A stretch of DNA of 64,000 nucleotides, taken from NCBI RefSeq assembly GCF_008831285.2, contig NC_045148.1, forward strand, positions 11,388,183-11,452,182, read 5' to 3'. Under the pieces are notes generated by a model, which saw nothing but the letters and a program-made list of their open reading frames with translations, did no database searches and had not been told where the DNA came from. Position numbers and translations under genes: made by a program. Origin of the DNA: Nymphaea colorata. Its lineage: Eukaryota > Streptophyta > Magnoliopsida > Nymphaeales > Nymphaeaceae. Below are positions 48,753-61,889 of the stretch, piece after piece; position 1 is the first letter of the stretch, and each line of letters starts with the position of its first letter.

Positions 48753-51700
48753 GCTAAAGCAAGTTTCATTTCCTAGACATGCAATTTGATTGGTATTAAC
48801 AACCATGATGCAGATGTTCTGTTAATATAGAAGTTCCAACAGCTTGAATTTGCCTCAAAGGATTCCATCACAGAATCGTGGCATGCCGATGGTAAACTCA
48901 CAACATCGCCTGTGTTTTAAGAGGGGAACATTCTTTGTTTGCTGCATCCCAAACTAACAACAATTTAGAGACAACTTCTTTCCTAATTGAAAAACTTGAG
49001 GTTCAAGAAGAAGAGCATCTAAATGGGTTTCAGATAAGTCTTGGCCCAAAATCACATCATTTCCTTTTTAAAAGCAAACGCATATTTAGTTAGCACTTTG
49101 ACCTTAAAAACTGGCTTTTAGTTCTAAAGTGAAGTACAAGATAGGCTTAGTATCTTAGATTTTTAAAAAGTCAATCTTGAGGTGGGGATGGCTAAATTAT
49201 CACCATATCGATGGTTTTGAAACATTTGGCAGGCTGTTTGGCAATGTAACAATCTGTTACTGTTCCATGAAATAATCACAAACTGTTCCCATTGCCAAAT
49301 GGCCCCTAAGGAGTTTGTATAACCATCTATGAAACAGGTAAAGTTGCACGATGTCACATAATGGTCGGGTTGTTACAAAGATCGAGTCATCTCGAGTTCG
49401 GGTTCGAGCTCGAAAGATGCGACCCATTTTTCTAGGTAATGAATGTAGTTTTAACCAAGCCAACAACTGGAAAATCCAGTTTTATCTATGGCAGGCATAT
49501 TACTCAACTTGCTGTTGAGCTTGGGTTGTCAAGTGGCAATCTGATTTTTTCAACCACACAACTGAAAATCTTGATCTGTCATATAAATCAAACTCATCTT
49601 AAAGGACAATTTGGAAACGAGTATAAGAAGCTGAAGAGTAAGTGCCTTTTGAAATGACATTGAAATCTTAGAATAGAGTTGGTGTGGGATGGAAGTTCCA
49701 TTTTCTGAATCCGAACACAGTTGATTCCGGGATCTGAAAAGCTGCAGGGTTTGATTAACCCAAGCTAGAGTTGTTCTTTCAGTCTAAGGCCTCAATCTTC
49801 CCCTTTAAGCTGCACTTGTTCTAGCCATTTCTGATTAGTGACAAGACACAAGGTAAATAAGTCTCAGCACCTTTCTTCCCTCCTGTGTTTGCTTCATCTA
49901 GTGACCATATTCTGGTGAACCCCAGTTGAAAAATCTGGTCCTTCTTCTTCCTAGTTTAGTGTTTGGCTACTTTTTTTCCAGGCACTTAAGCCTTCCAACT
50001 AAATTCGAAGAAAACGTGGCATTAGATTTCCATTTTCTTCATCCAAAACTAACTTGAGGGAGTCCGAGATCTGGTTTCATGGGAGAAACGTGGGTTTCTG
50101 AATCCTAACCTTTGTCTTGCATACAAGGGTTTATCTGTTAAGTAGGACTCACTTGTGGAGGACACCAGGGTGACTGGTTGTGACTAGCTAAACACTTATA
50201 AGATGAATCCCAATGGAGTTTGGAGTTTGGAGTTTCCGTATAATGAAAAGGATTATATGGTTTTGGGAGCTGTTGAATTCACAGATCTAGATCCGCCTAT
50301 GAGTTACATATCTATGTAAGACTATCCTGTCTCGGTTGTACTTTATCTTTTGTGGTGGATGAACACGAGGATCTTAAGACATAGTCCCCAACAAAATCAT
50401 TAAAGACCTTAAAAGAAAGAAGATTTTCTACACCTGCCTTTTCATTCAGTTCGTAGATGAAGGAATGGTTCCATTCCGTGCATACTTAATCGGTGGTGCT
50501 CTCATACTCCCATTGGCAGTCTCTGTACACAAAAACGAGATCAACAAGCACTTTAGAACTGAGACTCTGTTACTTTTCAGCAACTAAAATGAAGACAGGG
50601 TAAGCATTTTTCTATTGAAAATCTTGGTCGGAAGTGAAGATGATGAAACCGAAATATCCATGTAGATATGGCTGATGAGTGATACTACATGATGTAAACA
50701 AGGTTAAGGAGTTCCAATCAACATCCACCAAGCGCTTGTCAAGTTGTTTTCACGTCAGAAACTCATGTCTCAATTGCTGGTTTCCGGTTACTGCAACTTG
50801 TCCCCGAGTCCAAGAGACGTCCCAAATTTGAATTCCATAAGCATCATCTCTTCCAGCCAGCCAGCCAGCCAGGCCCCACTTGGATGCCAACTTGAGAGCA
50901 CCATTTTTCTTACTTCAAATTTGAAGTGAATTCCTTTGTGAAAAAGCATAGCATGGTCATAAATTAGACTTCATGAAATGAAATGTGGCACGCCTCCAAT
51001 TCGACCCGCAATTTGAGGGGTTTGGGTGGTGCTTTGGCTCTCGCTCGGATGGTGATAATAATCCTCCAACTCGCCCGATCGAGTAGGACCAGTCACTAGA
51101 TCTTGATTCACCTGTGGAGATACATTTGATCAATTAGGCATTTGGATTGGATCTATGAGGTTCAGTTAGGGTATACATGGTCTACAATTCACAGACCCGT
51201 ATCAGCCAATTCCTGAATAACTGGTATGGCTCACACATCATATGATCACATCTTAACTAGACCCGGACTTGAACTCTCCTCTCCTACACCATAGTACAAG
51301 ATCTATAACGCTTCAACTGGCATGACGAGGCTGATGGATAAGGGTGCCTCCTGTGTTTTATCCGTGAAGTAACCAAGCCGTCCTCAAAGCGGATCAGTTG
51401 CACTGGTCCTTTCTGATTCGGGTTCAAGACCAGACGATTTAGACTGAAGTGGATCAGTCCAATCCAAGATGCAGACCTACCGAACACCGGCTTGCATCTG
51501 GATCCAAAACAGGTGAGGCAGATCCAGGACTGTTGGACCTGAATCTGGATGGCATTACAGATCCAGGCCCGGAAAAAGGGAAACATCCTTATCAGGCCCG
51601 GCTGTCTGAGGCTCAAACTCCCATCCTAGGATGCGGGTCCAAATGGGGTCCGACACAAGACAAGAATCATTAAGAAGCCGGGGTCCCATGCCCCGTTCTC

Positions 51701-51999
51701 ATCGGTCTTCCCATCCTTCTATCCGTTGGCAATGGCACCAGTGTTTTGCATTTGCTGCTACATCATCTCGTCTCGACCGATACGCTGCGTATCGTATTGC
51801 CACTTCACTCGATTTATTTATAGGCCAACATCATCCATTTAAGACGTTGGCTGAAACTCAAATGAATAATGGTGAAGTCGGTCTGATTCAGCATCATAAG
51901 CTGAACATGTATCGGAATCTCTGGACGATTTTCTGTATCTTTCTGTAAAACGATCCACCTCATACACCGATACGGAGATTGTTCCTCGTTTATATAGAG

Positions 52000-52114
52000 A
52001 GAGGGTTATGAACGAGAAGAGGAGCACCATTTACTTGCCAAGCGCCAAAATACTTCTCTCAAAATATCTCCATTTCTTCTTCATTTCCAGACACCTCTCC
52101 TTCTCTCCCTCCCT

Positions 52115-52150
<36 letters not shown>

Positions 52151-52198
52151 TGGAAACCGTTAATCAGCTTTCAACAGGCATCTTCACCAAGGAGAGAG
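52000..52198 (+). promoter_or_regulatory. Proximal promoter/5' leader of the F-box/kelch gene
   Basis: AAAATATCT at 52061-52069 matches the evening element of clock-regulated plant promoters. A C-run followed by (CT)n at about 52100-52149 is a typical plant leader tract. The ATG follows at 52199. Confidence 0.4.
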
Positions 52199-55100
52199 AT
52201 GGACAAGACATGCTGGATAACGTACTTGGATTCGGAGCAGATGATGAGCATATCGGAGCTGCTGCCCCTCCAATCGCTGCTGGCCTTAGGGATGACGTGC
52301 CGGAGATTCAGGGACATCTGCTGCTCCGACCGTCTCTGGGAGTCCATCTGCCGCAGGGAGTGGGGCAACCTCGCCGTCGACGCCATGCTTCGCTGCTCCA
52401 CCTCGCTGTCCTCGTCGTCCTCATCCTCCTCCTCCTCCTCCTCTTCTTCATCCTCATCGACGTCGATGTCGCTGTCGCCGTGTGAAGGGGAGAGGAGAAA
52501 GGTCTGCGGGTGGTCGTGGAAGAGGGTGTACGAGCAGGTGCAGCAGATGAAATGCCTTTCCTGCATGAGGCTGACACAGAAGGGGGCTGCCCCTCATCCC
52601 AGGGCCTCCCATTCCCTCAATTTCATATCTGACTCGCTTGTTCTCTTTGGGGGCGGATGTGAAGGAGGTGAGATCTCTCCGTCTCACTACGTGATAATTG
52701 GAAAAGTTGGTGTCGCTAATTTCATGGTTTTCCGCGTTGCCATTATTATTGTTGTGTGCATTTCCATTTTTTGCTATTAGATTCATTATTTCACTGCTCC
52801 TGCTTTTTAGGGTGTTTGTTTCTCTCTCTTGAAATTTTAATCTCAGAAGAATAACCGTATCGTTCCACATGAATAGTAGTAACAACAGCAAATAGGCAGT
52901 CATGGTATTAGTACTAGCGCTGGTAGCATTATGCTGCTGCTGATAGTGGTATTCACAGGAAAAAAAATGATCAGAAAGAATGCTGTTGATAGAGCTGTTA
53001 GCGGAAGGTAGCAGTAGCTCATTAAACTACATCGACATTAGATCCGGTTGGAGCTTATATATGGTATCGTTTATTTGGAGTTGGCGTTGAGAAGGTAGTC
53101 ATATCTAGGTCAAACGGCGTTGAGAAGGCAACTGTATGACGGTCACTGGAAAGCCAAATGGGTTAGTTAGTACATCCTAAAGGTGATAGCAGTCAATATT
53201 AGGAATCGATTGAATCCGCTTGTCAGCTCCCTGAATTCCCAGCTCCGGGGAGATTCATTTTTCTATTTATGATCATCAGCCTTCACTTTAGCTGTGTTTG
53301 AGCGATTATTGGCTATGCCTTACTATTGCAGAACAGGTTATGATCTGACTGTATAGCTTAAGAAATAAGAACAGAAAAATCCTTTATCTTAGCAATCTAT
53401 TGCAACTTGGCATTTGCTTTCTCGCTTTCATATTAGTGGAATCACGAAACGGCTTGACTTGTAAATTTGAGCTTTAAGGTACTTGGATTGTAAATAATGA
53501 TTTGCTTCATATGTCTCCTTGTTTCCTCAGGGAAATATGCGCCGACATCTAAAATGATGCCATAGGAATCATATATTAGAAAAAGGGATACCTTATGCCC
53601 TGCCTGAACTTGAGCTTGCAGTTACAGAATCCAAATGGTTGATGCCCTTCATCCATTATTTTACAACATTTCCTTGGTTGGTCTTCCGTTGGACGTTAAA
53701 TGAGAAATCCATGACGGTAGAGTAAGCGGCCCTTGCAGCTATACAAATTCATTCCCACGTCCTATGTACTCTTTTGGTGACAAAGTGGAATCTTAGAGTC
53801 CACCCAGTTTACGGAAACTGCAAGCATGTTCATATCTGCCATTTCATTGATCATGACGACGTCATCTAACACCCTCAACAATTCATTTTAATCCATATTT
53901 CTGTGCACAAATTCGAAGTGTCAAATATTTTACTGTTGGCAGTTTCTGATTCTTAGTGAGCAGTACTTTTGAACCATTTCTAGCATTCGCCGATTTTTTC
54001 AATTTTCTAGCAGCAGACAGCTTTGCTACTCCTAATGCATGTGATGAGGTTCCTTTGATGCATTAAACTCATAACACCTCAATTGCCAACATTCATGCAT
54101 CTATCCAAAGAATGACCGAGAAAAGTTGTGTCAATTGTTGTAGGACAATTGAAGTCATAGACTGAGTTTGCTCTGTTCGCATTTGAATGTCTTTAACATG
54201 TTGCTTAACGTGAATGCAAACTTTTGACATTGTGTAACGTTGCTAAGTGCGCGCCATCTTGGTAGGACGCCATCTTGATGATACGTGGGTTGCTCACGCT
54301 GGTAAAGAAAGAGGTTTGAAATGGCAATACCTTGGCTCAGGGACCCCAACTGGGCGATTTGGACAAAGTTGTACCGTTGTTGCTGATGTGCTTGTCCTTT
54401 TTGGTGGCATAGATGACAATGGTATCCGAAAAAATGACACGTGGATTGGGCATGTCATCCATGATGAACTACATAGCGTAAACATCTCATGGAAGCCATT
54501 GGAAGTGGGTCTCACCTTGCCTCCACCTCGAGGAGCACATGCAGGGTGTTATGCAGGCGAAAGGAGAATGGTGATCCATGGAGGCATTGGTCTGGACGGG
54601 GTGCGGCTGAAAGATACCTGGCTACTGGAGCTCTTTGATAATGGGATGTCGGGGACATGGAGAGAAATAGTGACCTCCGTTTCTCCTTTGGCTCGTTCAG
54701 GGCACACACTAACATACATTAGTGGCTCCTGCATTGTCCTGTTCGGAGGCAGGGGGCTGGGTTATGAGGTGCTGAATGATGTCTGGCTGTTAGATTTAAC
54801 CAGTGTAAGTCCACTGTGGCTTGAGCTTATGCCTTCTAACACACATGACATCCCACTTCCTCGTGTTGGTCACTCTGCAACTCGGTTGCTTGGAGGAAGA
54901 GTGCTGATTTTTGGGGGTGAAGATTCACAGAGACACAGAAAAGATGATTTCTGGGTTCTTGATACTGGTGCAGCCACAACTGCAAGTGTTAACTCTCAAG
55001 CATCAACAGATGCAAATAAGACACCAAGAAAAATGTGGAGAAGGCTGAATGTTGAGGGCCATCTTCCTATTGGCAGATCATTTCATAGAACATGTGCTGA

Positions 55101-55224
55101 CAGGTCTAGATGCAGGATTTACATATTTGGTGGCATGGTCGATGGTGTTCTTCATCCAGCAGAATCATCTGGATTGAGGTTTGATGCAGAATTATACCTT
55201 GTAGAACTTGATCTTCAATCTTAA
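52199..55224 (+). CDS. F-box/kelch-repeat protein
   Basis: Two exons, 52199-52667 and 54266-55224, give 475 residues; the junction splits a Gly codon at GCEG-G-RHLDDTW, in phase. An F-box is visible at about residues 13-57 (ISELLPLQSLLALGMTCRRF, then CSDRLWESICRREWG). A poly-Ser run (about 69-87) comes from a (TCN)n tract. Six kelch blades follow, with the glycine pair and spaced Trp typical of the repeat: VLFGGGCEGG...DDTW, LFGGIDDNG...NDTWIG, IHGGIGLDG...KDTWLL, LFGGRGLGY...NDVWLLDL, IFGGEDSQR...DDFWVLD and IFGGMVDGV...ELYLVEL. Such proteins are substrate receptors of SCF ubiquitin ligases, with the kelch propeller binding the target. There is no LOV domain, so it is not ZTL/FKF1/LKP2; it resembles Arabidopsis At1g51550. 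The target is unknown. Confidence 0.92.
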
Positions 55225-56754
55225 AAAGAAACTGTAGCATCAAGATGAATCTGCATGGTATGGCCTGCCCAAAATATCAATCAGATGCAGCTGCACCACG
55301 GCCTTCTTTCTAGTCCAAAAGAGTCAAAACAACCTTTTTCAGAGTACTGATGGGTCCAAGCCATACCATAACCTTGCTTTCCAAATGGACAAGGATGCTA
55401 ATCCCAAATCTTGAATCTTCCATCCTATCCTTATGGAAATGATTAGAGTAGATCGTCCTTCCATGAATCCATCCTCGACGCTTTTGTACAAGTTTGCTTT
55501 TCCTTTTTCTCTTGACAGTGACTATGTTCTACCAGTTCTCCACAAACAGCCAAGGTTCTCTGCAAGCAAGAAGCTTAAAGGAGGAACTGTTGGAATCTGT
55601 CGTGGTTGATTTGTGCAAAAAGATGATATGGAAAGGTCAAAACTGAACATAGCGATTCAATGGGCCCGAGTGACTCACTCATAACTGGCAGAACCTTTAG
55701 CTTAGGCCCACCTTAATAATGAGAAATCCATCCAGAAGGCTGCTGGATAGCAGCCAATGCCCTCCTAAGAGTGAAGAAAAAGAAAAGCTGGCCATTACAT
55801 GCCAAAGCCACCACATCCTACTGTCGAGATGGGCAGCCTCTACCTTTCGAAGATCTCCTCTTCAAAGCATTTCTTTGCCAGTGGAGTCATGCAAAGTATA
55901 CTTTATACATCTCTTGTACAAATAAGACCCTGGAAATGCATGACAGGTCATTTGACTGAAATTAAAATCCATCATGAAGATGCCAGGTCATATGGGTTGC
56001 TTTGCTTACTCATTGAGAAGTAGGAGTCGATATAATAATGTCATAAAACTTGAAATGCACTCTTATTAATTTTAGTGTTCTTGTCCCGAGAAGAAATCAG
56101 TATAGCATTAATTGCATTTCTAGGTGAACTGTTTGTGATGTCTATCTACTAGACTAGTAATATTTCCGCATAATTCTGGCAATAGTTTGTAAGCCTCTAA
56201 GAATCAGGCAGATTATATCAATTTCCTCCAGTAATGGATCCTGTGGTCTGAGCAACTTCCACCAATAGCTATCTTGCTAATGAATTGCAGTCTGTGCAAC
56301 AAGTTTCTATGAAAAATTCAAGTTCGCCACAAGTAAAAACTTGAAGCAATCAAATGAGAACCAGTCATACTTACAAGGTAAGATGACATGGATATTGGAT
56401 TAACTATAAAAAAACAAGCTGATTGGTACCAAAAACAGAATATAACATCAACATGTTAACCCGTTGCCAAATAACATATCCATCTTCCTACCGAGAACCA
56501 CCAGAAATTTCCAGCGAAAATCTAGTGAAACTTGTGGATCATCAAACAGAATGCTTAAACTATGGAGCCATTGAGTACAAGGAAATTCTCTTTCACAGGA
56601 ATGTAAAGAACCAATTACAATGTCAGCATGAAGAACCAAATAAAAAGCAGTCCCGAAGAACCAAATAAAAAGCAGTAACAGAGCATGCAAACACAATTGT
56701 TCATGAGATGAGCAAGAGCAGCATCAGTTAATTAGTGTAACCATGAACTATCCC
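55225..56754. other. Intergenic 3' of the F-box/kelch gene
   Basis: The F-box/kelch 3' UTR must begin here. No coding exon, RNA gene or bounded repeat is seen before the GC-rich retroelement block starts near 56755. Confidence 0.5.
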
Positions 56755-59514
56755 TGTTGAGGAACAGATACGGGCCTGCCTAGGAGCCCGTCGAGACAGG
56801 ACACAGGAGATGCCAAGAGACAGAGGGCCACCCCGGCCAAGCGTCGAGGAAGTGGGGAGGCCTGCTCTTTGCCGCCTCGGGGACGAGCCAGAATAGTGGA
56901 TGAGGTTGCCGTCCTGGAGTCAGCTACTACAGTTGAGCCAGATTTGGGCGAATGAGACAGCAGGGTGCCGTCCAGGACCAGCCATACCAGCGCCGAAGGG
57001 TGCCGAAGATGGCCGCTTATGGCCGAAGGTGGCGCCGATAGGCGCGTGACAGCCGACGTCATAGGGGCTTCGAGCAGAGCAGACACCGTCATCACCCGCC
57101 GAGCAGGAAAAGAGCCGATGGTCGACCCGCGTTTAGATTTATCTGTGGCTAACTTTTCATGTGACAGGGTCGAGGAAGAACCCGGGCCTAGCGGAACCAA
57201 GGAGCTAGCTGACCCACTGAGCGTTGGACTGTAGCTGAGGAGGACGACCCGGACTCGGCCGCACGCGAGATGAAGACCACCCTCCTTACGTTTGGGAGAA
57301 GTGGGTTGACTGTGCGGAACGGTTTCTCTTTGATGCTTGTATATATTTTAGACTCAGACCTTTAATATTATAAGCTTTATTGATTTGGAACCGGTTCGGT
57401 AGCCAACCCGGTTCACTCAAGCTATATAACGCTTGAGCTCTATTGTACAGGACATGCGTTTTAGAAATGAAGTTCCCGATATCTCTCTCTTCCTCGTGAC
57501 TTTTTCTCTCCTTCCGCTCGAGGGTTTGCTCTCGCCATGGCGAGGGGCTTCTCCCCCGTGCTTCTCTCTCGCGTCCCTACCTCCTGACGCTTCTTCTACT
57601 TCGACCCCATGCCTCGTCTGCCTCCTCCGAGCGTCCCTACCCCCGACGCCTTCATCTAAGCTCGCCCGTGAAGTCCAAACCGTGCCCCGACACCTCCCTT
57701 CTCAGCTGAAGCCCTGCTGCCTCGCCAGAAGCCTCAGCCGCCCATATCGCACCACTCCCATCCATCTCGCCCGCGATCCCCACTTGGCCAAGGGACTGCG
57801 CCATCGGTCTCTCCACGTCTTGGCGATGCCGTGGCCCATTTCTGAAGAGGTTTCGTCAGCCTGCAGCTGAAGGAGGGCCTCCCGTCGGAATCCAGAAGCT
57901 TATCGGCGGCGATTCCTGTAATTTTCGCCTGAGCGGCGGCTGCATCCCCAATCTTCGCTGGAAAATTGGGGGAAATCCCCAATCTGGTGATCTGACTAAC
58001 TCTCCTTCTTTTCTTAGTTGATTTCCTTCAATTCCTAGCTGTTGAAATGGTTTTAACCGTTGCTGGATGGAGCCGAGAGGAGGAAGACGCTCTGCCCTGT
58101 TTGCCGTGAACCCCTGCTACGCGTGACAGTCCAGACCCTAACTCCTTCAACGACCTGGCTCTAGGGTGGGCAGTTGCCCCCCCCCCCCATATTCTGGGCG
58201 TCCCTTCGTATCTATCTAGGCGACCTCCCTACCAAATTTCAGCCCAATCCGACACTTGGGCGAATTTTGGCGAATTTCCAAAGATCGGCAGCCTTGTTCA
58301 GCGGCAGAACCCTTCCAGCAGCCTATCGCCTGTCACAGTCCGCGCGATTCATCAAAATCCAGAACCCGAACGGTAGATCATCTTCAGCTCAAATTTGGTC
58401 CATCCTCGGGTAACTAATAGGCGGAGCTACTGACCAAAAATCAGCTCAAACGGAGACTCTTACGATTTTTGGTGAATTTCTGAAGTGGCAGACCCCCTGT
58501 CCACGCCCGTGAACCAGAACTCACTAGTCTCGTCCGTGGGAAGCTGGAGCTCTTGCTGCTTTGCAGCGCGCCTGCGCCGGCGTTGAACGGCGCTTGCCAC
58601 ACCCCACTTCCATCTGCTCCCGGGGTTTAAAATCTCACACGGTGACGCTTCTCTACTTCATGAGACTAAACCTGCTTGTTTAATTAAGCATTGACTACTC
58701 GGTTTGCTGTTTTGAGGGTTGCTTGAAGAGCCGCACTGTACCAGCCGTGAGGAGCTGGGAGCAAAGGCTGCCTGGCAGCGCGCGCGCACCGGCGTCAATC
58801 GGTGCTAGTCTCACCCCATACGTATGCTCCCGAGGTTCATATTGCCGTCTGGTGAAGCTCCTCTACATTAGCCTCCTTTATCCTTATGAATTGCATACTT
58901 GGTAATTGCCCTGTTGCTGGTGATTGAGGGTGTTCTCAAGGCGCGGTAAGGAGCGTGGAAGAGGCTGGTACTCACCTGACTTGCCATACGTTTGCTGGAT
59001 ACCGAGGGCCTTGGACTTCTGCCCTTGGTCGTGGCGCTGGGCTAGCCCCAGCGAGGTTTGCCTCACTCTCCCCCTATAGAACGAGGTGGGTTTACTTGCT
59101 TTCAGCCGTGGTGTGGACCTTCCTATGGGTTGGGGAATGGTGTGCTCGCTTAGGCATGAATGTATGGTTTGATTGAGTGAGGTTGAGAGCTCATTTATAC
59201 GCTACGGTTGTAAGGCCTTGCACCCTTTTGTGTAGTAAGTTCAGACCTAGAGTAGGTGGGAAAAGCCCTCCTTGTACTCCTACCATTGGGCATTTACTGG
59301 GTTTGTCCCCAGTGGGATAACATTTGGCCTGTATTCTTACTATATCTATCACTGGAAGCGTCCCTGAAGAGGTCTTGGGAGGTCAGGACAGCAGAACAGG
59401 CAGGTTTTCAGCGGCAGCTACAGTGGCTACGGTCTGCGTCCTATCAGTGTCCACTTCGGGAATCAGTTTTCGGTGTACTTTCAGAGTGATTACTCCGTTT
59501 GAGTTTGGCAGTTA
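56755..59514 (+). mobile_element. Probable LTR/leader part of a Ty3/gypsy element
   Basis: A GC-rich block starting tgttgaggaacagatacggg, abruptly different from the AT-rich DNA before it and running into a gypsy gag start at 59515. It includes a possible promoter region near 57330-57440 (tatatatttta, then ctatataacg), a poly-C run at 58170-58180 and diverged tandem repeats at 58534-58955. I could not find a second LTR or a clear primer site, so the LTR border within this block is unresolved. Confidence 0.4.
58534..58955. repeat. Diverged 211-bp tandem duplication in the gypsy leader
   Basis: 58534-58744 and 58745-58955 both read ccgtg(g/a)g(g/a)agctgg, then gcagcgcgc-tgcgccggcgt-like sequence, tgctcccg(g/a)ggtt, ctctac and ttgagggt in the same order. 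A partial third copy may start near 58953 (catacgtttgctgg, ataccgag). Confidence 0.6.
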
Positions 59515-61505
59515 TGGCACCACGTAAAGATAAGCATATCGCCAAGGATATCGAGTCTCAGGAGGTAACCGAAGAGGGGATGGTTGTTGAAACTGGGGAG
59601 GAAGTCACACCCATTGCTTTGAGGCCCCTCATGGACATGATGATCCAGATGAGAGAATGGACATGATGATCCAGATGAGAGAAGATAACCGCAGGATTGT
59701 AGAGCGCCTTGACAACCTCGAGAAGAGGGTACTTGAGGCTCCTTTAGGTGCCCCACCCTTGCCCCCGGCCTCAGCCAGCCATGATGTTCCTACCACCTCC
59801 CATGCGCACCATGGCGGAGTGTCTGAGTAAGCTATGCAACAGATGCTTAACCAGATGCAGCAGACTATCATTAACTCGGTTAGATCGTCAGTTGGGAAAG
59901 ACTTACTCTCCCCGCCGACTAGGGAAGGCCATAGTGCTACTATTGCTCCAACTCTCCAAGGAGATAACGCTGAATTCGATGAAGACGAGGGTGAATGGCA
60001 CTACCCAGGTGGCCGTAGGGCGCAAAATAGGGATGAGTTCCATCCTAGGAGATAAGGGGGACTGGATGTCAAGATGCCCACTTAGAAGTTAGAATGCCCT
60101 ATGTTCAATGGCAAGAATACTAGGAATTGGCTCTACAAAGTAGAGAGGTATTTTCAGTGTTTGGGAGTACCCCCCAGAGCATCAGCTTACTTATGCCATG
60201 CTTCTTTTGGAGGGACCTGCCCTCCAATGGTATCGTTATATTACCCACAGAAATCCCAACATCACATGGGCAGATTTTCGGGCTTCGGGCTGCTATGATG
60301 CGTAGATTTGAAGATTCTCGGTTTGCAGACTTCAATGTTCAGCTCAAATCATTAACGCAAACAGGTTCAGTGATAGACTATTAGGACCAGTTCGAGAGCC
60401 TCGCGTGTTTAGTGACTGGATGGGACGATGAAGCCCTAGTTGGGGCGTTCATTGGCGGGCTTCAACCCGAAATTCAGCTGTCAGTCTTAGGCCAACCATC
60501 CCGAGAGCTCCAAGAGTGTATGCGTGTTGCTAGACATAAAAAGGATAAAATGAGAAGAAAACAAGAGATAAGGAAATCCTACAAGGATGTTCAGAGGAAA
60601 AAGAAGCATTATGGGAAACCACCATCACCTCGGGCTATCAAGCTTGCCACAGGAAAGATGCATGAGGGCAGACCTGCCTTTCAGGATAAGGTGCCCATCA
60701 GATATATTTCTAAGGCCGAAAGAGATGATCTTATCAGAAGAGGTTTATGCATTAAATGTAAAGAGAAATGGGAGCCCAGACACGTTTGTAGAACTTTCCA
60801 ACTGGTTGTGGTACTTGAGGAGGCCGGTGAGGGAAGTACCACGGAGACCCCCAGTGGAGAAGTTGAGGAGGAAGCTGCCCAAGAGCAGCCAGGGTCACCT
60901 AGTGGTGAGTGCCACACCGTTACCAACCCCAGCCGCCCCCGATCTATGCGTATGGTTGGAGCCATTTAGTCTAAAGGAGTGATTGTCCTTCTGGATTCAG
61001 GGGCCTCCCATAACTATATAAGGACTGAGGTTGCTCAGAAAGTGGGTTGCACTTTGTCACCGCACAGACCCCTCACCGTTGTTGTTGGAAATGGTGCCCG
61101 TCTCACTTGCAAGCATGTTTGCATGGCAGTGAATTTGATGATGTAAGGAGAGCTTTTTATCGTAGACTTATTGGTCTTACCCATTGAGGGAGCCGATGTT
61201 GTTCTAGGGATTCAGTGGCTAGAAACCGTTGGGAATATTGTGTGGAACTTCGCCAGGATGCGAATGAGATTCCAGAAGGGAGAGGGAGGTACGAATGTTA
61301 CACTTCGGGGCATTAAACCTAATGTTTCACCCAAGGTAGCACTTAAGCTTATTGCTGCCCAGCACCTTGCTTGTTGTGTTATCTCAGTGGCTACAGATGT
61401 ACCTTCTGCGGTCGAAAATGACGATGAACAAGTGTCGCCAGAAATTCAGCATCTCCTGAGACAGTTTGAGGACGTTTTTGTTGAGCCAAAGGTTGTTTTA
61501 GAGAT
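59515..61505 (+). pseudogene. Ty3/gypsy gag-protease, broken and truncated
   Basis: Gag appears to start at MAPRKDKHIAKD (59515). A 26-bp exact tandem duplication (59631-59656 and 59657-59682) throws it out of frame. Further frameshifts occur around 60160-60290, and stops at 60382-60384, 60967-60969 and 61144-61146. Recognisable parts are FNGKNTRNWLYKVERYF, the capsid-like FADFNVQLKSLTQTGSVIDY, and the zinc knuckle CIKCKEKWEPRHVC. The retropepsin has VLLDSGASHNYI and DVVLGIQWLETVG, followed by the SPEIQHLLRQFEDVF lead-in to reverse transcriptase. The similarity then stops, with no reverse transcriptase, RNase H or integrase in the window. The zinc knuckle and DSGASHN type point to Ty3/gypsy rather than copia. 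Confidence 0.8.
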
Positions 61506-61889
61506 TCCGGCTTGCCGGTGATCTTCACAGCAGCCCTGGTAGCATCCCCGAGGATATCTGAGGCACGCACAGAATCAAAAGAGAACTCTAGTGGAGAGCT
61601 TCACTGTCAGCGTGTCCTCCTCCAATTCTCACCACACCTTCTGCCGCTGCCAATGCCAATGCTTGCCACTTCTCCTCCTCTGCGCCAACAGCCACCACCG
61701 ACCTCCACTCCCAGAAAATGAAAACCCCCTCCATGAGCTACAAACCTCCAAAACCATAAAGTTAGGTCTTGTAAAAGTTCCATGTCCAACACGAATTCAA
61801 TCCAATTTTTTAGTGTGCAAAGTTGGATCTAGCCTCTGCAGGATTCAACCTCCTAGTTGGATCTGGTAAAGTTTTGTATCCAACCCGAT
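61506..61889. other. Unassigned segment between gypsy and LINE fragments
   Basis: A short open frame (61591-61869) with Ser/His/Cys-rich composition and two ttggatct words lies here. I recognise no family; it may be a fragment of another element caught at the junction. Confidence 0.35.

Larger units (their letters stand above)
43401..51999. other. Gene-poor spacer with decayed repeats
   Basis: I see no exon pair with splice continuity and no RNA gene in these 8.6 kb. The content is AT-rich DNA with short tandem duplications (45361-45474, 47552-47657), a large microsatellite palindrome (48640-48729), and fragments of dispersed repeats near 44570-44745, 46395-46530, 47036-47220 and 49378-49425. 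A GC-richer patch at 51000-51700 resembles retroelement sequence but has no recognisable coding domain. Confidence 0.5.
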
